From assembly GCA_920105625.2 (NCBI GenBank), contig OV050033.1, positions 93,126,280-93,190,279 on the forward strand: a stretch of 64,000 nucleotides of DNA, given 5' to 3'. Shown here piece after piece: positions 1 to 12,341 of the stretch (its first letter is position 1; each line of letters begins with the position of its first letter). The DNA comes from Clusia tigrina (taxonomy: Eukaryota > Arthropoda > Insecta > Diptera > Clusiidae). A model generated the notes under the pieces. It did not search any database. It worked only from the letters and a program-made list of their open reading frames with translations, and was not told the DNA's origin. A program made the translations under genes and the position numbers.

Positions 1-196
1 TCATAAAACCTTGAAATTTTGTAACAATATAGTAATCGAGCCTCTTGTCAATTTAAGCTAACGCTCAAAACTGTGCTACCCTTGAGTCCCGAATCAAACA
101 CTGATAAAGCTTCAAATGGCCCTAACTTCTATACGGTACGTCCTACACCTATCAAAGTTTGCAACATACAAATGCTTGTAACTTTTTACTGGAGCG
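1..196 (+). repeat. Representative monomer with internal landmarks
   Basis: Landmarks in monomer coordinates: A-tracts aaaa at 5-8 and aaatttt at 14-20; family-specific bases at 29-30 (AT, AA or TA); XhoI-type ctcgag at 35-40 in most monomers (this copy has taatcgag instead); gtcaa at 47-51, whose tca is a TGA stop on the minus strand; family-specific bases near 58-61 and 70 (aacg with aaaactg, or atcg with aaagctg); HindIII-type aagctt at 107-112, often lost by change at 109; cggtacgtcc near 134-143; gttt or gatt at 157-160; catac or catat at 165-169; ttttt at 183-187; ggagcg closing the unit. Start point is arbitrary, chosen at base 1. Confidence 0.95.
167..180. repeat. 14-bp dyad in the monomer (tacaaatgcttgta)
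   Basis: TACAA and TTGTA are perfect inverted repeats around the 4-base centre ATGC, at monomer positions 167-180. About half of all monomers carry T at position 169 (tataaatgcttgta), which breaks one pair of the stem. A second, longer-looped inverted repeat lies at 64-68 and 82-86 (ctcaa and ttgag); monomers with gagcatc instead of gagtccc extend that stem to six pairs. A protein-binding or hairpin role is possible but nothing in the window proves it. Confidence 0.5.
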
Positions 197-1568
197 TCAT
201 AAAACCTTGAAATTTTGTAACAATAAAGTACTCGAGCCTCTTGACAATTTAAGCTATCGCTCAAAGCTGTGCTACCCTTGAGCATCAAATCAAACACTGA
301 TAAAGCTTCAAATGGCCCTAACTTCTATACGGTACGTCCTACACCTATCAAAGTTTACAACATATAAATGCTTGTAACTTTTTACTGGAGCGTCATAAAA
401 CCTTGAAATTTTGTAACAATTAAGTACTCGAGCCTCTTGTCAATTTAAGCTATCGCTCAAAGCTGTGCTACCCTTGAGTCCCAAATCAAACACTGATAAA
501 ACTTCAAATGGCCCTAACTTCTATACGGTACGTCCTACACCTATCAAAGATTGCAACATACAAATGCTTGTAACTTTTTACTGGAGCGTCATAAAACCTT
601 GAAATTTTGTAACAATAAAGTACTCGAGCCTCTTGTCAATTTAAGCTAACGCTCAAAACTGTGCTACCCTTGAGTCCCAAATCAAACACTGATAAAGCTT
701 CAAATGGTCCTAACTTCTATACGGTACGTCCTACACCTATCAAAGTTTGCAACATACAAATGCTTGTTACTTTTTACTGGAGCGTCTTAAAACCTTGAAA
801 TTTTGTAACAATATAGTACTCGGGCCTCTTGTCAATTTAGGCTAACGCTCACAACTGTGCTACCCTTGAGTCCCAAATCAAACACTGATAAAGCTTCAAA
901 TGGCCCTAACTTCTATACGGTACGTCCTACACCTATCAAAGTTTGCAACATATAAATACTTGTAACTTTTTACTGGAGCGTTATAAAACCTTGAAATTTT
1001 GTAACAATTAAGTACTCGAGCCTCTTGTCAATTTAACCTATCGCTCAAAGCTGTGCTAACCTTGACTCCCAAATCAAACACTGATAAATCTTCAAATGGC
1101 CCTAACTTCTATACGGTACGTCCCACACCTATCAAAGTTTGCAACATACAAATGCTTGTAACTTTTTACTGGAGCGTCATAAAACCTTGAAATTTTGTAA
1201 CAATATAGTACTCGAGCCTCTTGTCAATTTATGCTAACGCTCAAAACTGTGCTACCCTTGAGTCCCAAATCAAACACTGATAAAGCTTCAAATGGCCCTA
1301 ACTTCTATACGGTACGTCCTACACCTATCAAAGATTGCAACATATAAATGCTTGTAACTTTTTACTGGAGCGTCATAAAACCTTGAAATTTTGTAACAAT
1401 TAAGTACTCGAGCCTCTTGTCAATTTAAGCTATCGCTCAAAGCTGTGCTACCCTTGAGTCCCAAATCACACACTGATAAAGCTTCAAATGGCCCTAACTT
1501 CTATACGGTACGTCCTACACCTATCAAAGTTTACAACATACAAATGCTTGTAACTTTTTACTGGAGCG

Positions 1569-3920
1569 TCATAAAACCTTGAAATTTTGTAACAATATAG
1601 TAATCGAGCCTCTTGTCAATTTAAGCTAACGCTCAAAACTGTGCTACCCTTGAGTCCCGAATCAAACACTGATAAAGCTTCAAATGGCCCTAACTTCTAT
1701 ACGGTACGTCCTACACCTATCAAAGTTTGCAACATACAAATGCTTGTAACTTTTTACTGGAGCGTCATAAAACCTTGAAATTTTGTAACAATATAGTACT
1801 CGAGCCTCTTGTCAATTTAAGCTAACGCTCAAAACTGTGCTACCCTTGAGTCCCAAATCAAACACTGATAAAGCTTCAAATGGCCCTAACTTCTATACGG
1901 TACGTCCTACACCTATCAAAGTTTGCAACATACAAATGCTTGTTACTTTTTACTGGAGCGTCATAAAACCTTGAAATTTTGTAACAATATAGTACTCGGG
2001 CCTCTTGTCAATTTAAGCTAACGCTCAAAACTGTGCTACCCTTGAGTCCCAAATCAAACACTGATAAAGCTTCAAATGGCCCTAACTTCTATACGGTACG
2101 TCCTACACCTATCAAAGTTTGCAACATACAAATGCTTGTAACTTTTTACTGGAGCGTCATAAAACCTTGAAATTTTGTAACAATTAAGTACTCGAGCCTC
2201 TTGTCAATTTAAGCTATCGCTCAAAGCTGTGCTACCCTTGAGTCCCAAATCACACACTGATAAAGCTTCAAATGGCCCTAACTTCTATACGGTACGTCCT
2301 ACACCTATCAAAGTTTACAACATACAAATGCTTGTAACTTTTTACTGGAGCGTCATAAAACCTTGAAATTTTGTAACAATATAGTAATCGAGCCTCTTGT
2401 CAATTTAAGCTAACGCTCAAAACTGTGCTACCCTTGAGTCCCAAATCAAACACTGATAAAGCTTCAAATGGCCCTAACTTCTATACGGTACGTCCTACAC
2501 CTATCAAAGTTTGCAACATACAAATGCTTGTAACTTTTTACTGGAGCGTCATAAAACCTTGAAATTTTGTAACAATAAAGTACTCGAGCCTCTTGCCAAT
2601 TTAAGCTATCGCTCAAAGCTGTGCTACCCTTGAGAATCAAATCAAACACTGATAAAGCTTCAAATGGCCCTAACTTCTATACGGTACGTCCTACACCTAT
2701 CAAAGTTTGCAACATACAAATGCTTGTAACTTTTTACTGGAGCGTCATAAAACCTTGAAATTTTGTAACAATAAAGTACTCGAGCCTCTTGCCAATTTAA
2801 GCTATCGCTCAAAGCTGTGCTACCCTTGAGCATCAAATCAAACACTGATAAAGCTTCAAATGGCCCTAACTTCTATACGGTACGTCCTACACCTATCAAA
2901 GTTTGCAACATATAAATGCTTGTAAACTTTTACTGGAGCGTCATAAAACCTTGAAATTTTGTAACAATTAAGTACTCGAGCCTCTTGTCAATTTAAGCTA
3001 TCGCTCAAAGCTGTGCTACCCTTGAGTCCCAAATCAAACACTGATAAAACTTCAAATGGCCCTAACTTCTATACGGTACGTCCTACACCTATCAAAGATT
3101 GCAACATTCAAATGCTTGTAACTTTTTACTGGAGCGTCATAAAACCTTGAAATTTTGTAACAATAAAGTACTCGAGCCTCTTGTCAATTTAAGTTAACGC
3201 TCAAAACTGTGCTACCCTTGAGTCCCAAATCAAACACTGATAAATCTTCAAATGGCCCTAACTTTTATACGGTACGTCCTATACCTATCAAAGTTTGCAA
3301 CATACAAATGCTTGTAACTTTTTACTGGAGCGTCATAAAACCTTGAAATTTTGTAACAATATAGTACTCGAGCCTCTTGTCAATTTAAGCTAACGCTCAA
3401 AACTGTGCTACCCTTGAGTCCCAAATCAAACACTGATAAAGCTTCAAATGGCCCTAACTTCTATACGGTACGTCCTACACCTATCAAAGTTTGCAACATA
3501 TAAATCCTTGTAACTTTTTACTGGAGCGTCATAAAACCTTGAAATTTTGTAACAATTAAGTACTCGAGCCTCTTGTCAATTTAACCTATCGCTCAAAGCT
3601 GTGCTAACCTTGACTCCCAAATCAAACACTGATAAATCTTCAAATGGCCCTAACTTCTATACGGTACGTCCTACACCTATCAAAGTTTGCAACATACAAA
3701 TGCTTGTAACTTTTTACTGGAGCGTCATAAAACCTTGAAATTTTGTAACAATATAGTACTCGAGCCTCTTGTCAATTTAAGCTAACGCTCAAAACTGTGC
3801 TACCCTTGAGTCACAAATCACACACTGATAAAGCTTCAAATGGCCCTAACTTCTATACGGTACGTCCTACACCTATCAAAGTTTACAACATACAAATGCT
3901 TGTAACTTTTTACTGGAGCG
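1569..3920. repeat. 12-mer higher-order repeat, copy a (2352 bp)
   Basis: Twelve monomers in the order taatcg with cccgaatc; gttac; ctcggg; cacacac with gtttacaac; taatcg; two gccaa monomers with gagaatc then gagcatc; gattgc; aagttaacg with cttttat; aaatcc; acctatcg with ttgactccc; and an A-family monomer with cacacac. The same order repeats at 3921. Confidence 0.9.
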
Positions 3921-6272
3921 TCATAAAACCTTGAAATTTTGTAACAATATAGTAATCGAGCCTCTTGTCAATTTAAGCTAACGCTCAAAACTGTGCGACC
4001 CTTGAGTCCCGAATCAAACACTGATAAAGCTTCAAATGGCCCTAACTTCTATACGGTACGTCCTACACCTATCAAAGTTTGCAACATACAAATGCTTGTA
4101 ACTTTTTACTGGAGCGTCATAAAACCTTGAAATTTTGTAACAATATAGTACTCGAGCCTCTTGTCAATTTAAGCTAACGCTCAAAACTGTGCTACCCTTG
4201 AGTCCCAAATCAAACACTGATAAAGCTTCAAATGGCCCTAACTTCTATACGGTACGTCCTTCACCTATCAAAGTTTGCAACATACAAATGCTTGTTACTT
4301 TTTACTGGAGCGTCATAAAACCTTGAAATTTTGTAACAATATAGTACTCGGGCCTCTTGTCAATTTAAGCTAACGCTCAAAACTGTGCTACCCTTGAGTC
4401 CCAAATCAAACACTGATAAAGCTTCAAATGGCCCTAACTTCTATACGGTACGTCCTACACCTATCAAAGTTTGCAACATACAAATGCTTGTAACTTTTTA
4501 CTGGAGCGTCATAAAACCTTGAAATTTTGTAACAATTAAGTACTCGAGCCTCTTGTCAATTTAAGCTATCGCTCAAAGCTGTGCTACCCTTGAGTCCCAA
4601 ATCACACACTGATAAAGCTTCAAATGGCCCTAACTTCTATACGGTACGTCCTACACCTATCAAAGTTTACAACATACAAATGCTTGTAACTTTTTACTGG
4701 AGCGTCATAAAACCTTGAAATTTTGTAACAATATAGTAATCGAGCCTCTTGTCAATTTAAGCTAACGCTCAAAACTGTGCTACCCTTGAGTCCCAAATCA
4801 AACACTGATAAAGCTTCAAATGGCCCTAACTTCTATACGGTACGTCCTACACCTATCAAAGTTTGCAACATACAAATGCTTGTAACTTTTTACTGGAGCG
4901 TCATAAAACCTTGAAATTTTGTAACAATAAAGTACTCGAGCCTCTTGCCAATTTAAGCTATCGCTCAAAGCTGTGCTACCCTTGAGCATCAAATCAAACA
5001 CTGATAAAGCTTCAAATGGCCCTAACTTCTATACGGTACGTCCTACACCTATCAAAGTTTGCAACATACAAATGCTTGTAACTTTTTACTGGAGCGTCAT
5101 AAAACCTTGAAATTTTGTAACAATAAAGTACTCGAGCCTCTTGCCAATTTAAGCTATCGCTCAAAGCTGTGCTACCCTTGAGCATCAAATCAAACACTGA
5201 TAAAGCTTCAAATGGCCCTAACTTCTATACGGTACGTCCTACACCTATCAAAGTTTGCAACATATAAATGCTTGTAAACTTTTACTGGAGCGTCATAAAA
5301 CCTTGAAATTTTGTAACAATTAAGTACTCGAGCCTCTTGTCAATTTAAGCTATCGCTCAAAGCTGTGCTACCCTTGAGTCCCAAATCAAACACTGATAAA
5401 ACTTCAAATGGCCCTAACTTCTATACGGTACGTCCTACACCTATCAAAGATTGCAACATACAAATGCTTGTAACTTTTTACTGGAGCGTCATAAAACCTT
5501 GAAATTTTGTAACAATAAAGTACTCGAGCCTCTTGTCAATTTAAGTTAACGCTCAAAACTGTGCTACCCTTGAGTCCCAAATCAAACACTGATAAATCTT
5601 CAAATGGCCCTAACTTTTATACGGTACGTCCTATACCTATCAAAGTTTGCAACATACAAATGCTTGTAACTTTTTACTGGAGCGTCATAAAACCTTGAAA
5701 TTTTGTAACAATATAGTACTCGAGCCTCTTGTCAATTTAAGCTAACGCTCAAAACTGTGCTACCCTTGAGTCCCAAATCAAACACTGATAAATCTTCAAA
5801 TGGCCCTAACTTCTATACGGTACGTCCTACACCTATCAAAGTTTGCAACATATAAATCCTTGTAACTTTTTACTGGAGCGTCATAAAACCTTGAAATTTT
5901 GTAACAATTAAGTACTCGAGCCTCTTGTCAATTTAACCTATCGCTCAAAGCTGTGCTAACCTTGACTCCCAAATCAAACACTGATAAATCTTCAAATGGC
6001 CCTAACTTCTATACGGTACGTCCTACACCTATCAAAGTTTGCAACATACAAATGCTTGTAACTTTTTACTGGAGCGTCATAAAACCTTGAAATTTTGTAA
6101 CAATATAGTACTCGAGCCTCTTGTCAATTTAAGCTAACGCTCAAAACTGTGCTACCCTTGAGTCCCAAATCAAACACTGATAAAGCTTCAAATGGCCCTA
6201 ACTTCTATACGGTACGTCCTACACCTATCAAAGTTAGCAACATATAAATCCTTGTAACTTTTTACTGAAGCG
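3921..6272. repeat. 12-mer higher-order repeat, copy b (2352 bp)
   Basis: The first 11 monomers (3921-6076) match copy a in order and in private variants, including cccgaatc and gtaaactttt. I noticed about five substitutions in 2156 bp (ctgtgcgacc, cttcacc, gagcatc for gagaatc, catac for cattc, aatcttc for aagcttc). The twelfth monomer differs: it has gttagcaac, aaatcc and actgaagcg where copy a has cacacac and gtttacaac, so a recombination edge falls near 6077-6230. Confidence 0.88.
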
Positions 6273-6529
6273 TCATAAAACCTTGAAATTTTGTAACAAT
6301 TAAGTACTCGAGCCTCTTGTCAATTTAAGCTATCGCTCAAAGCTGTGCTACCCTTGAGTCCCAAATCAAACACTGATAAAGCTTCAAATGGCCCTAACTT
6401 CTATACGGTACGTCCTACACCTATCAAAGTTTGCAACATACAAATGCTTGTAACTTTTTACTGGAGCGTCATAAAACCTTGAAATTTTGTAACAATATAG
6501 TACTCGAGCCTCTTGTCAATTTAAGCTAA

Positions 6530-6540
6530 CGCTCAAACTG
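6530..6540. other. 1-bp deletion (gctcaaactg)
   Basis: The A-family run of four A in gctcaaaactg is one shorter. It is not shared by the duplicate monomers nearby. Confidence 0.85.
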
Positions 6541-7200
6541 TGCTACCCTTGAGTCCCAAATCAAACACTGATAAAGCTTCAAATGGCCCTAACTTCTATA
6601 CGGTACGTCCTACACCTATCAAAGTTTGCAACATACAAACGCTTGTTACTTTTTACTGGAGCGTCATAAAACCCTGAAATTTTGTAACAATATAGTACTC
6701 GGGCCTCTTGTCAATTTAAGCTAACGCTCAAAACTGTGCTACCCTTGAGTCCCAAATCACACACTGATAAAGCTTCAAATGGCCCTAACTTCTATACGGT
6801 ACGTCCTACACCTATCAAAGTTTACAACATACAAATGCTTGTAACTTTTTACTGGAGCGTCATAAAACCTTGAAATTTTGTAACAATATAGAAATCGAGC
6901 CTCTTGTCAATTTAAGCTAACGCTCAAAACTGTGCTACCCTTGAGTCCCAAATCAAACACTGATAAAGCTTCAAATGGCCCTAACTTCTATACGGTACGT
7001 CCTACACCTATCAAAGTTTGCAACATACAAATCCTTGTAACTTTTTACTGGAGCGTCATAAAACCTTGAAATTTTGTAACAATAAAGTACTCGAGCCTCT
7101 TGCCAATTTAAGCTATCGCTCAAAGCTGTGCTACCCTTGAGCATCAAATCAAACACTGATAAAGCTTCAAATGGCCCTAACTTCTATACGGTACGTCCTA

Positions 7201-7212
7201 CACCTATTTGCA
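7201..7212. other. 6-bp deletion in cacctatcaaagtttgc
   Basis: The sequence reads cacctatttgc, missing six bases. Seen once. The following array stays in the shifted phase. Confidence 0.9.
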
Positions 7213-8029
7213 ACATACAAATGCTTGTAACTTTTTACTGGAGCGTCATAAAACCTTGAAATTTTGTAACAATAAAGTACTCGAGCCTCTTGCCAATTTA
7301 AGCTATCGCTCAAAGCTGTGCTACCCTTGAGCATCAAATCAAACACTGATAAAGCTTCAAATGGCCCTAACTTCTATACGGTACGTCCTACACCTATCAA
7401 AGTTTGCAACATATAAATGCTTGTAACTTTTTACTGGAGCGTCATAAAACCTTGAAATTTTGTAACAATTAAGTACTCGAGCCTCTTGTCAATTTAAGCT
7501 ATCGCTCAAAGCTGTGCTACCCTTGAGTCCCAAATCAAACACTGATAAAACTTCAAATGGCCCTAACTTCTATACGGTACGTCCTACACCTATCAAAGAT
7601 TGCAACATACAAATGCTTGTAACTTTTTACTGGAGCGTCATAAAACCTTGAAATTGTGTAACAATAAAGTACTCGAGCCTCTTGTCAATTTAAGCTAACG
7701 CTCAAAACTGTGCTACCCTTGAGTCCCAAATCAAACACTGATAAAGCTTCAAATGGCCCTAACTTCTATACGGTACGTCCTACACCTATCAAAGTTTGCA
7801 ACATACAAATGCTTGTTACTTTTTACTGGAGCGTCATAAAACCTTGAAATTTTGTAACAATATAGTACTCGGGCCTCTTGTCAATTTAAGCTAACGCTCA
7901 AAACTGTGCTACCCTTGAGTCCCAAATCAAACACTGATAAAGCTTCAAATGGCCCTAACTTCTATACGGTACGTCCTACACCTATCAAAGTTTGCAACAT
8001 ATAAATACTTGTAACTTTTTACTGGAGCG

Positions 8030-9205
8030 TTATAAAACCTTGAAATTTTGTAACAATTAAGTACTCGAGCCTCTTGCCAATTTAAGCTATCGCTCAAAGC
8101 TGTGCAACCCTTGAGCATCAAATCAAACACTGATAAAGCTTCAAATGGCCCTAACTTCTATACGGTACGTCCTACACCTATGAAAGTTTGCAACATATAA
8201 ATGCTTGTGACTTTTTACTGGAGCGTCATAAAACCTTGAAATTTTGTAACAATTAAGTACTCGAGCCTCTTGTCAATTTAAGCTATCGCTCAAAACTGTG
8301 CTACCCTTGAGTCCCAAATCAAACACTGATAAAACTTCAAATGGCCCTAACTTCTATACGGTACGTCCTACACCTATCAAAGATTGCAACATACAAATGC
8401 TTGTAACTTTTTACTGGAGCGTCATAAAACCTTGAAATTTTGTAACAATAAAGTACTCGAGCCTCTTGTCAATTTAAGTTAACGCTCAAAACTGTGCTAC
8501 CCTTGAGTCCCAAATCAAACACTGATAAATCTTCAAATGGCCCTAACTTTTATACGGTACGTCCTACACCTATCAAAGTTTGCAACATACAAATGCTTGT
8601 AACTTTTTAATGGAGCGTCATAAAACCTTGAAATTTTGTAACAATATAGTACTCGAGCCTCTTGTCAATTTAAGCTAACGCTCAAAACTGTGCTACCCTT
8701 GAGTCCCAAATCAAACACTGATAAAGCTTCAAATGGCCCTAACTTCTATACGGTACGTCCTACACCTATCAAAGTTTGCAACATATAAATCCTTGTAACT
8801 TTTTACTGGAGCGTCATAAAACCTTGAAATTTTGTAACAATTAAGTACTCGAGCCTCTTGTCAATTTAACCTATCGCTCAAAGCTGTGCTAACTTTGACT
8901 CCCAAATCAAACACTGATAAATCTTCAAATGGCCCTAACTTCTATACTGTACGTCCTACACCTATCAAAGTTTGCAACATATAAATCCTTATAACTTTTT
9001 ACTGAAGCGTCATAAAACCTTGAAATTTTGTAACAATTAAGTACTCGAGCCTCTTGTCAATTTAAGCTATCGCTCAAAGCTGTGCTACCCTTGAGTCCCA
9101 AATCAAACACTGATAAAGCTTCAAATGGCCCTAACTTATATACGGTACGTCCTACACCTATCAAAGTTTGCAACATACAAATGCTTGTAACTTTTTACTG
9201 GAGCG
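8030..9205. repeat. Six-monomer block, left copy
   Basis: Monomers 41-46 share rare variants with 12,930-14,105 at an exact offset of 4900 bp (25 monomers): gcttgtgac, tttttaatggagcg (near 8605 and 13,505), aactttgac, and aaatccttataac. The left copy has tatactgtacg where the right has tatattgtacg. Confidence 0.8.
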
Positions 9206-9989
9206 TCATAAAACCTTGAAATTTTGTAACAATATAGTACTCGAGCCACTTGTCAATTTAAGCTAACGCTCAAAACTGTGCTACCCTTGAGTCCCAAGTC
9301 AAACACTGATAAAGCTTCAAATGGCCCTAACTTCTATACGGTACGTCCTACACCTATCAAAGTTTACAACATACAAATGCTTGTAACTTTTTACTGGAGC
9401 GTCATAAAACCTTGAAATTTTGTAACAATATAGTACTCGAGCCTCTTGTCAATTTAAGCTAACGCTCAAAACTGTGCTACCCTTGAGTCCCAAATCAAAC
9501 ACTGATAAAGCTTCAAATGGCCCTAACTTCTATACGGTACGTCCTTCACCTATCAAAGTTTGCAACATACAAATGCTTGTTACTTTTTACTGGAGCGTCA
9601 TAAAACCTTGAAATTTTGTAACAATATAGTACTCGGGCCTCTTGTCAATTTAAGCTAACGCTCAAAACTGTGCTACAGTTGAGTCCCAAATCAAACACTG
9701 ATAAAGCTTCAAATGGCCCTAACTTCTATACGGTACGTCCTACACCTATCAAAGTTTGCAACATACAAATGCTTGTAACTTTTTACTGGAGCGTTATAAA
9801 ACCTTGAAATTTTGTAACAATTAAGTACTCGAGCCTCTTGTCAATTTAAGCTATCGCTCAAAGCTGTGCTACCCTTGAGTCCCAAGTCAAACACTGATAA
9901 AGCTTCAAATGGCCCTAACTTCTATACGGTACGTCCTACACCTATCAAAGTTTGCAACATACAAATGCTTGTAACTTTTTACTGGAGCG
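9206..9989. repeat. Four monomers joining two duplicated blocks
   Basis: Monomers 47-50. They carry cccaagtc twice (near 9295 and 9883), a variant shared with the monomer at 14,106. The pair at 9402 and 9598 (cttcacc with gttac, then ctcggg) is repeated at 9990 and 10,186, three monomers later, a local short duplication. The monomer at 9598 has a private ctacagttg. Confidence 0.65.
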
Positions 9990-12341
9990 TCATAAAACCT
10001 TGAAATTTTGTAACAATATAGTACTCGAGCCTCTTGTCAATTTAAGCTAACGCTCAAAACTGTGCTACCCTTGAGTCCCAAATCAAACACTGATAAAGCT
10101 TCAAATGGCCCTAACTTCTATACGGTACGTCCTTCACCTATCAAAGTTTGCAACATACAAATGCTTGTTACTTTTTACTGGAGCGTCATAAAACCTTGAA
10201 ATTTTGTAACAATATAGTACTCGGGCCTCTTGTCAATTTAAGCTAACGCTCAAAACTGTGCTACCCTTGAGTCCCAAATCAAACACTGATAAAGCTTCAA
10301 ATGGCCCTAACTTCTATACGGTACGTCCTACACCTATCAAAGTTTGCAACATACAAATGCTTGTAACTTTTTACTGGAGCGTCATAAAACCTTGAAATTT
10401 TGTAACAATTAAGTACTCGAGCCTCTTGTCAATTTAAGCTATCGCTCAAAGCTGTGCTACCCTTGAGTCCCAAATCACACACTGATAAAGCTTCAAATGG
10501 CCCTAACTTCTATACGGTACGTCCTACACCTATCAAAGTTTACAACATACAAATGCTTGTAACTTTTTACTGGAGCGTCATAAAACCTTGAAATTTTGTA
10601 ACAATATAGTAATCGAGCCTCTTGTCAATTTAAGCTAACGCTCAAAACTGTGCTACCCTTGAGTCCCAAATCAAACACTGATAGAGCTTCAAATGGCCCT
10701 AACTTCAATACGGTACGTCCTACACCTATCAAAGTTTGCAACATACAAATGCTTGTAACTTTTTACTGGAGCGTCATAAAACCTTGAAATTTTGTAACAA
10801 TAAAGTACTCGAGCCTCTTGCCAATTTAAGCTATCGCTCAAAGCTGTGCTACCCTTGAGCATCAAATCAAACACTGATAAAGCTTCAAATGGCCCTAACT
10901 TCTATACGGTACGTCCTACACCTATCAAAGTTTGCAACATACAAATGCTTGTAACTTTTTACTGGAGCGTCATAAAACCTTGAAATTTTGTAACAATAAA
11001 GTACTCGAGCCTCTTGCCAATTTAAGCTATCGCTCAAAGCTGTGCTACCCTTGAGCATCAAATCAAACACTGATAAAGCTTCAAATGGCCCTAACTTCTA
11101 TACGGTACGTCCTACACCTATCAAAGTTTGCAACATATAAATGCTTGTAACTTTTTACTGGAGCGTCATAAAACCTTGAAATTTTGTAACAATTAAGTAC
11201 TCGAGCCTCTTGTCAATTTAAGCTATCGCTCAAAGCTGTGCTACCCTTGAGTCCCAAATCAAACACTGATAAAACTTCAAATGGCCCTAACTTCTATACG
11301 GTACGTCCTACACCTATCAAAGATTGCAACATACAAATGCTTGTAACTTTTTACTGGAGCGTCATAAAACCTTGAAATTTTGTAACAATAAAGTACTCGA
11401 GCCTCTTGTCAATTTAAGTTAACGCTCAAAACTGTGCTACCCTTGAGTCCCAAATCAAACACTGATAAATCTTCAAATGGCCCTAACTTTTATACGGTAC
11501 GTCCTACACCTATCAAAGTTTGCAACATACAAATGCTTGTAACTTTTTACTGGAGCGTCATAAAACCTTGAAATTTTGTAACAATATAGTACTCGAGCCT
11601 CTTGTCAATTTAAGGTAACGCTCAAAACTATGCTACCCTTGAGTCCCAAATCAAACACTGATAAAGCTTCAAATGGCCCTAACTTCTATACGGTACGTCC
11701 TACACCTATCAAAGTTTGCAACATATAAATCCTTGTAACTTTTTACTGGAGCGTCATAAAACCTTGAAATTTTGTAACAATTAAGTACTCGAGCCTCTTG
11801 TCAATTTAACCTATCGCTCAAAGCTGTGCTAACCTTGACTCCCAAATCAAACACTGATAAATCTTCAAATGGCCCTAACTTCTATACGGTACGTCCTACA
11901 CCTATCAAAGTTTGCAACATACAAATGCTTGTAACTTTTTACTGGAGCGTCATAAAACCTTGAAATTTTGTAACAATATAGTACTCGAGCCTCTTGTCAA
12001 TTTAAGCTAACGCTCAAAACTGTGCTACCCTTGAGTCCCAAATCAAACACTGATAAAGCTTCAAATGGCCCTAACTTCTATACGGTACGTCCTACACCTA
12101 TCAAAGTTAGCAACATATAAATCCTTGTAACTTTTTACTGAAGCGTCATAAAACCTTGAAATTTTGTAACAATTAAGTACTCGAGCCTCTTGTCAATTTA
12201 AGCTATCGCTCAAAGCTGTGCTACCCTTGAGTCCCAAATCAAACACTGATAAAGCTTCAAATGGCCCTAACTTCTATACGGTACGTCCTACACCTATCAA
12301 AGTTTGCAACATACAAATGCTTGTAACTTTTTACTGGAGCG
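9990..12341. repeat. Second copy of 4117-6468 (offset 5873 bp)
   Basis: Twelve monomers (51-62) repeat the order of monomers 21-32 with the same private variants: cttcacc in the first, the adjacent gagcatc pair, aagttaacg, and gttagcaac with aaatcc and actgaagcg (near 6233 and 12,106). The offset is 30 monomers minus 7 bases; the 7 bases are the 1-bp and 6-bp deletions lying between. The unit with the recombined twelfth monomer was therefore copied as a block. Confidence 0.85.

Larger units (their letters stand above)
1..1568. repeat. Eight monomers left of the first full 12-mer
   Basis: Monomers 0-7. The first shares taatcgag and cccgaatc with the monomer starting at 1569, eight monomers on. 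Monomers 4-8 (785-1764: ctcggg, acctatcg, atgctaacg, cacacac, then taatcgag) are collinear with 14,498-15,476 and 16,457-17,436, so this is a copy of the 10-mer-type unit seen later, not a cut 12-mer. Confidence 0.7.
6273..8029. repeat. Shuffled domain-1 monomers between duplicated blocks
   Basis: Monomers 32-40 keep domain-1 order only in pieces. The monomer at 6664 joins a ctcggg head to a cacacac/gtttacaac tail, fusing two neighbours of the 12-mer. Those at 6860-7637 follow 12-mer positions 5-8. At 7638 the order jumps to a gttac monomer, then a ctcggg monomer with aaatac and gttataaaacc like the one at 785. This stretch also holds a 1-bp and a 6-bp deletion. Confidence 0.7.

Noticed and set aside
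160..175. TATAAA (in catataaatg) and AATAAA (in acaataaag) as promoter and polyadenylation signals
   Set aside because: They are single-base variants of one monomer, repeated many times without any reading frame between them; chance in AT-rich DNA is enough to explain them.
112..297. 61-codon minus-strand reading frame and its 35 relatives as a conserved small-protein family
   Set aside because: It is open only where one TGA codon is mutated, in several different ways; the frame cannot continue into the next monomer; there is no ribosome-site or splice context and no unique flanking sequence.
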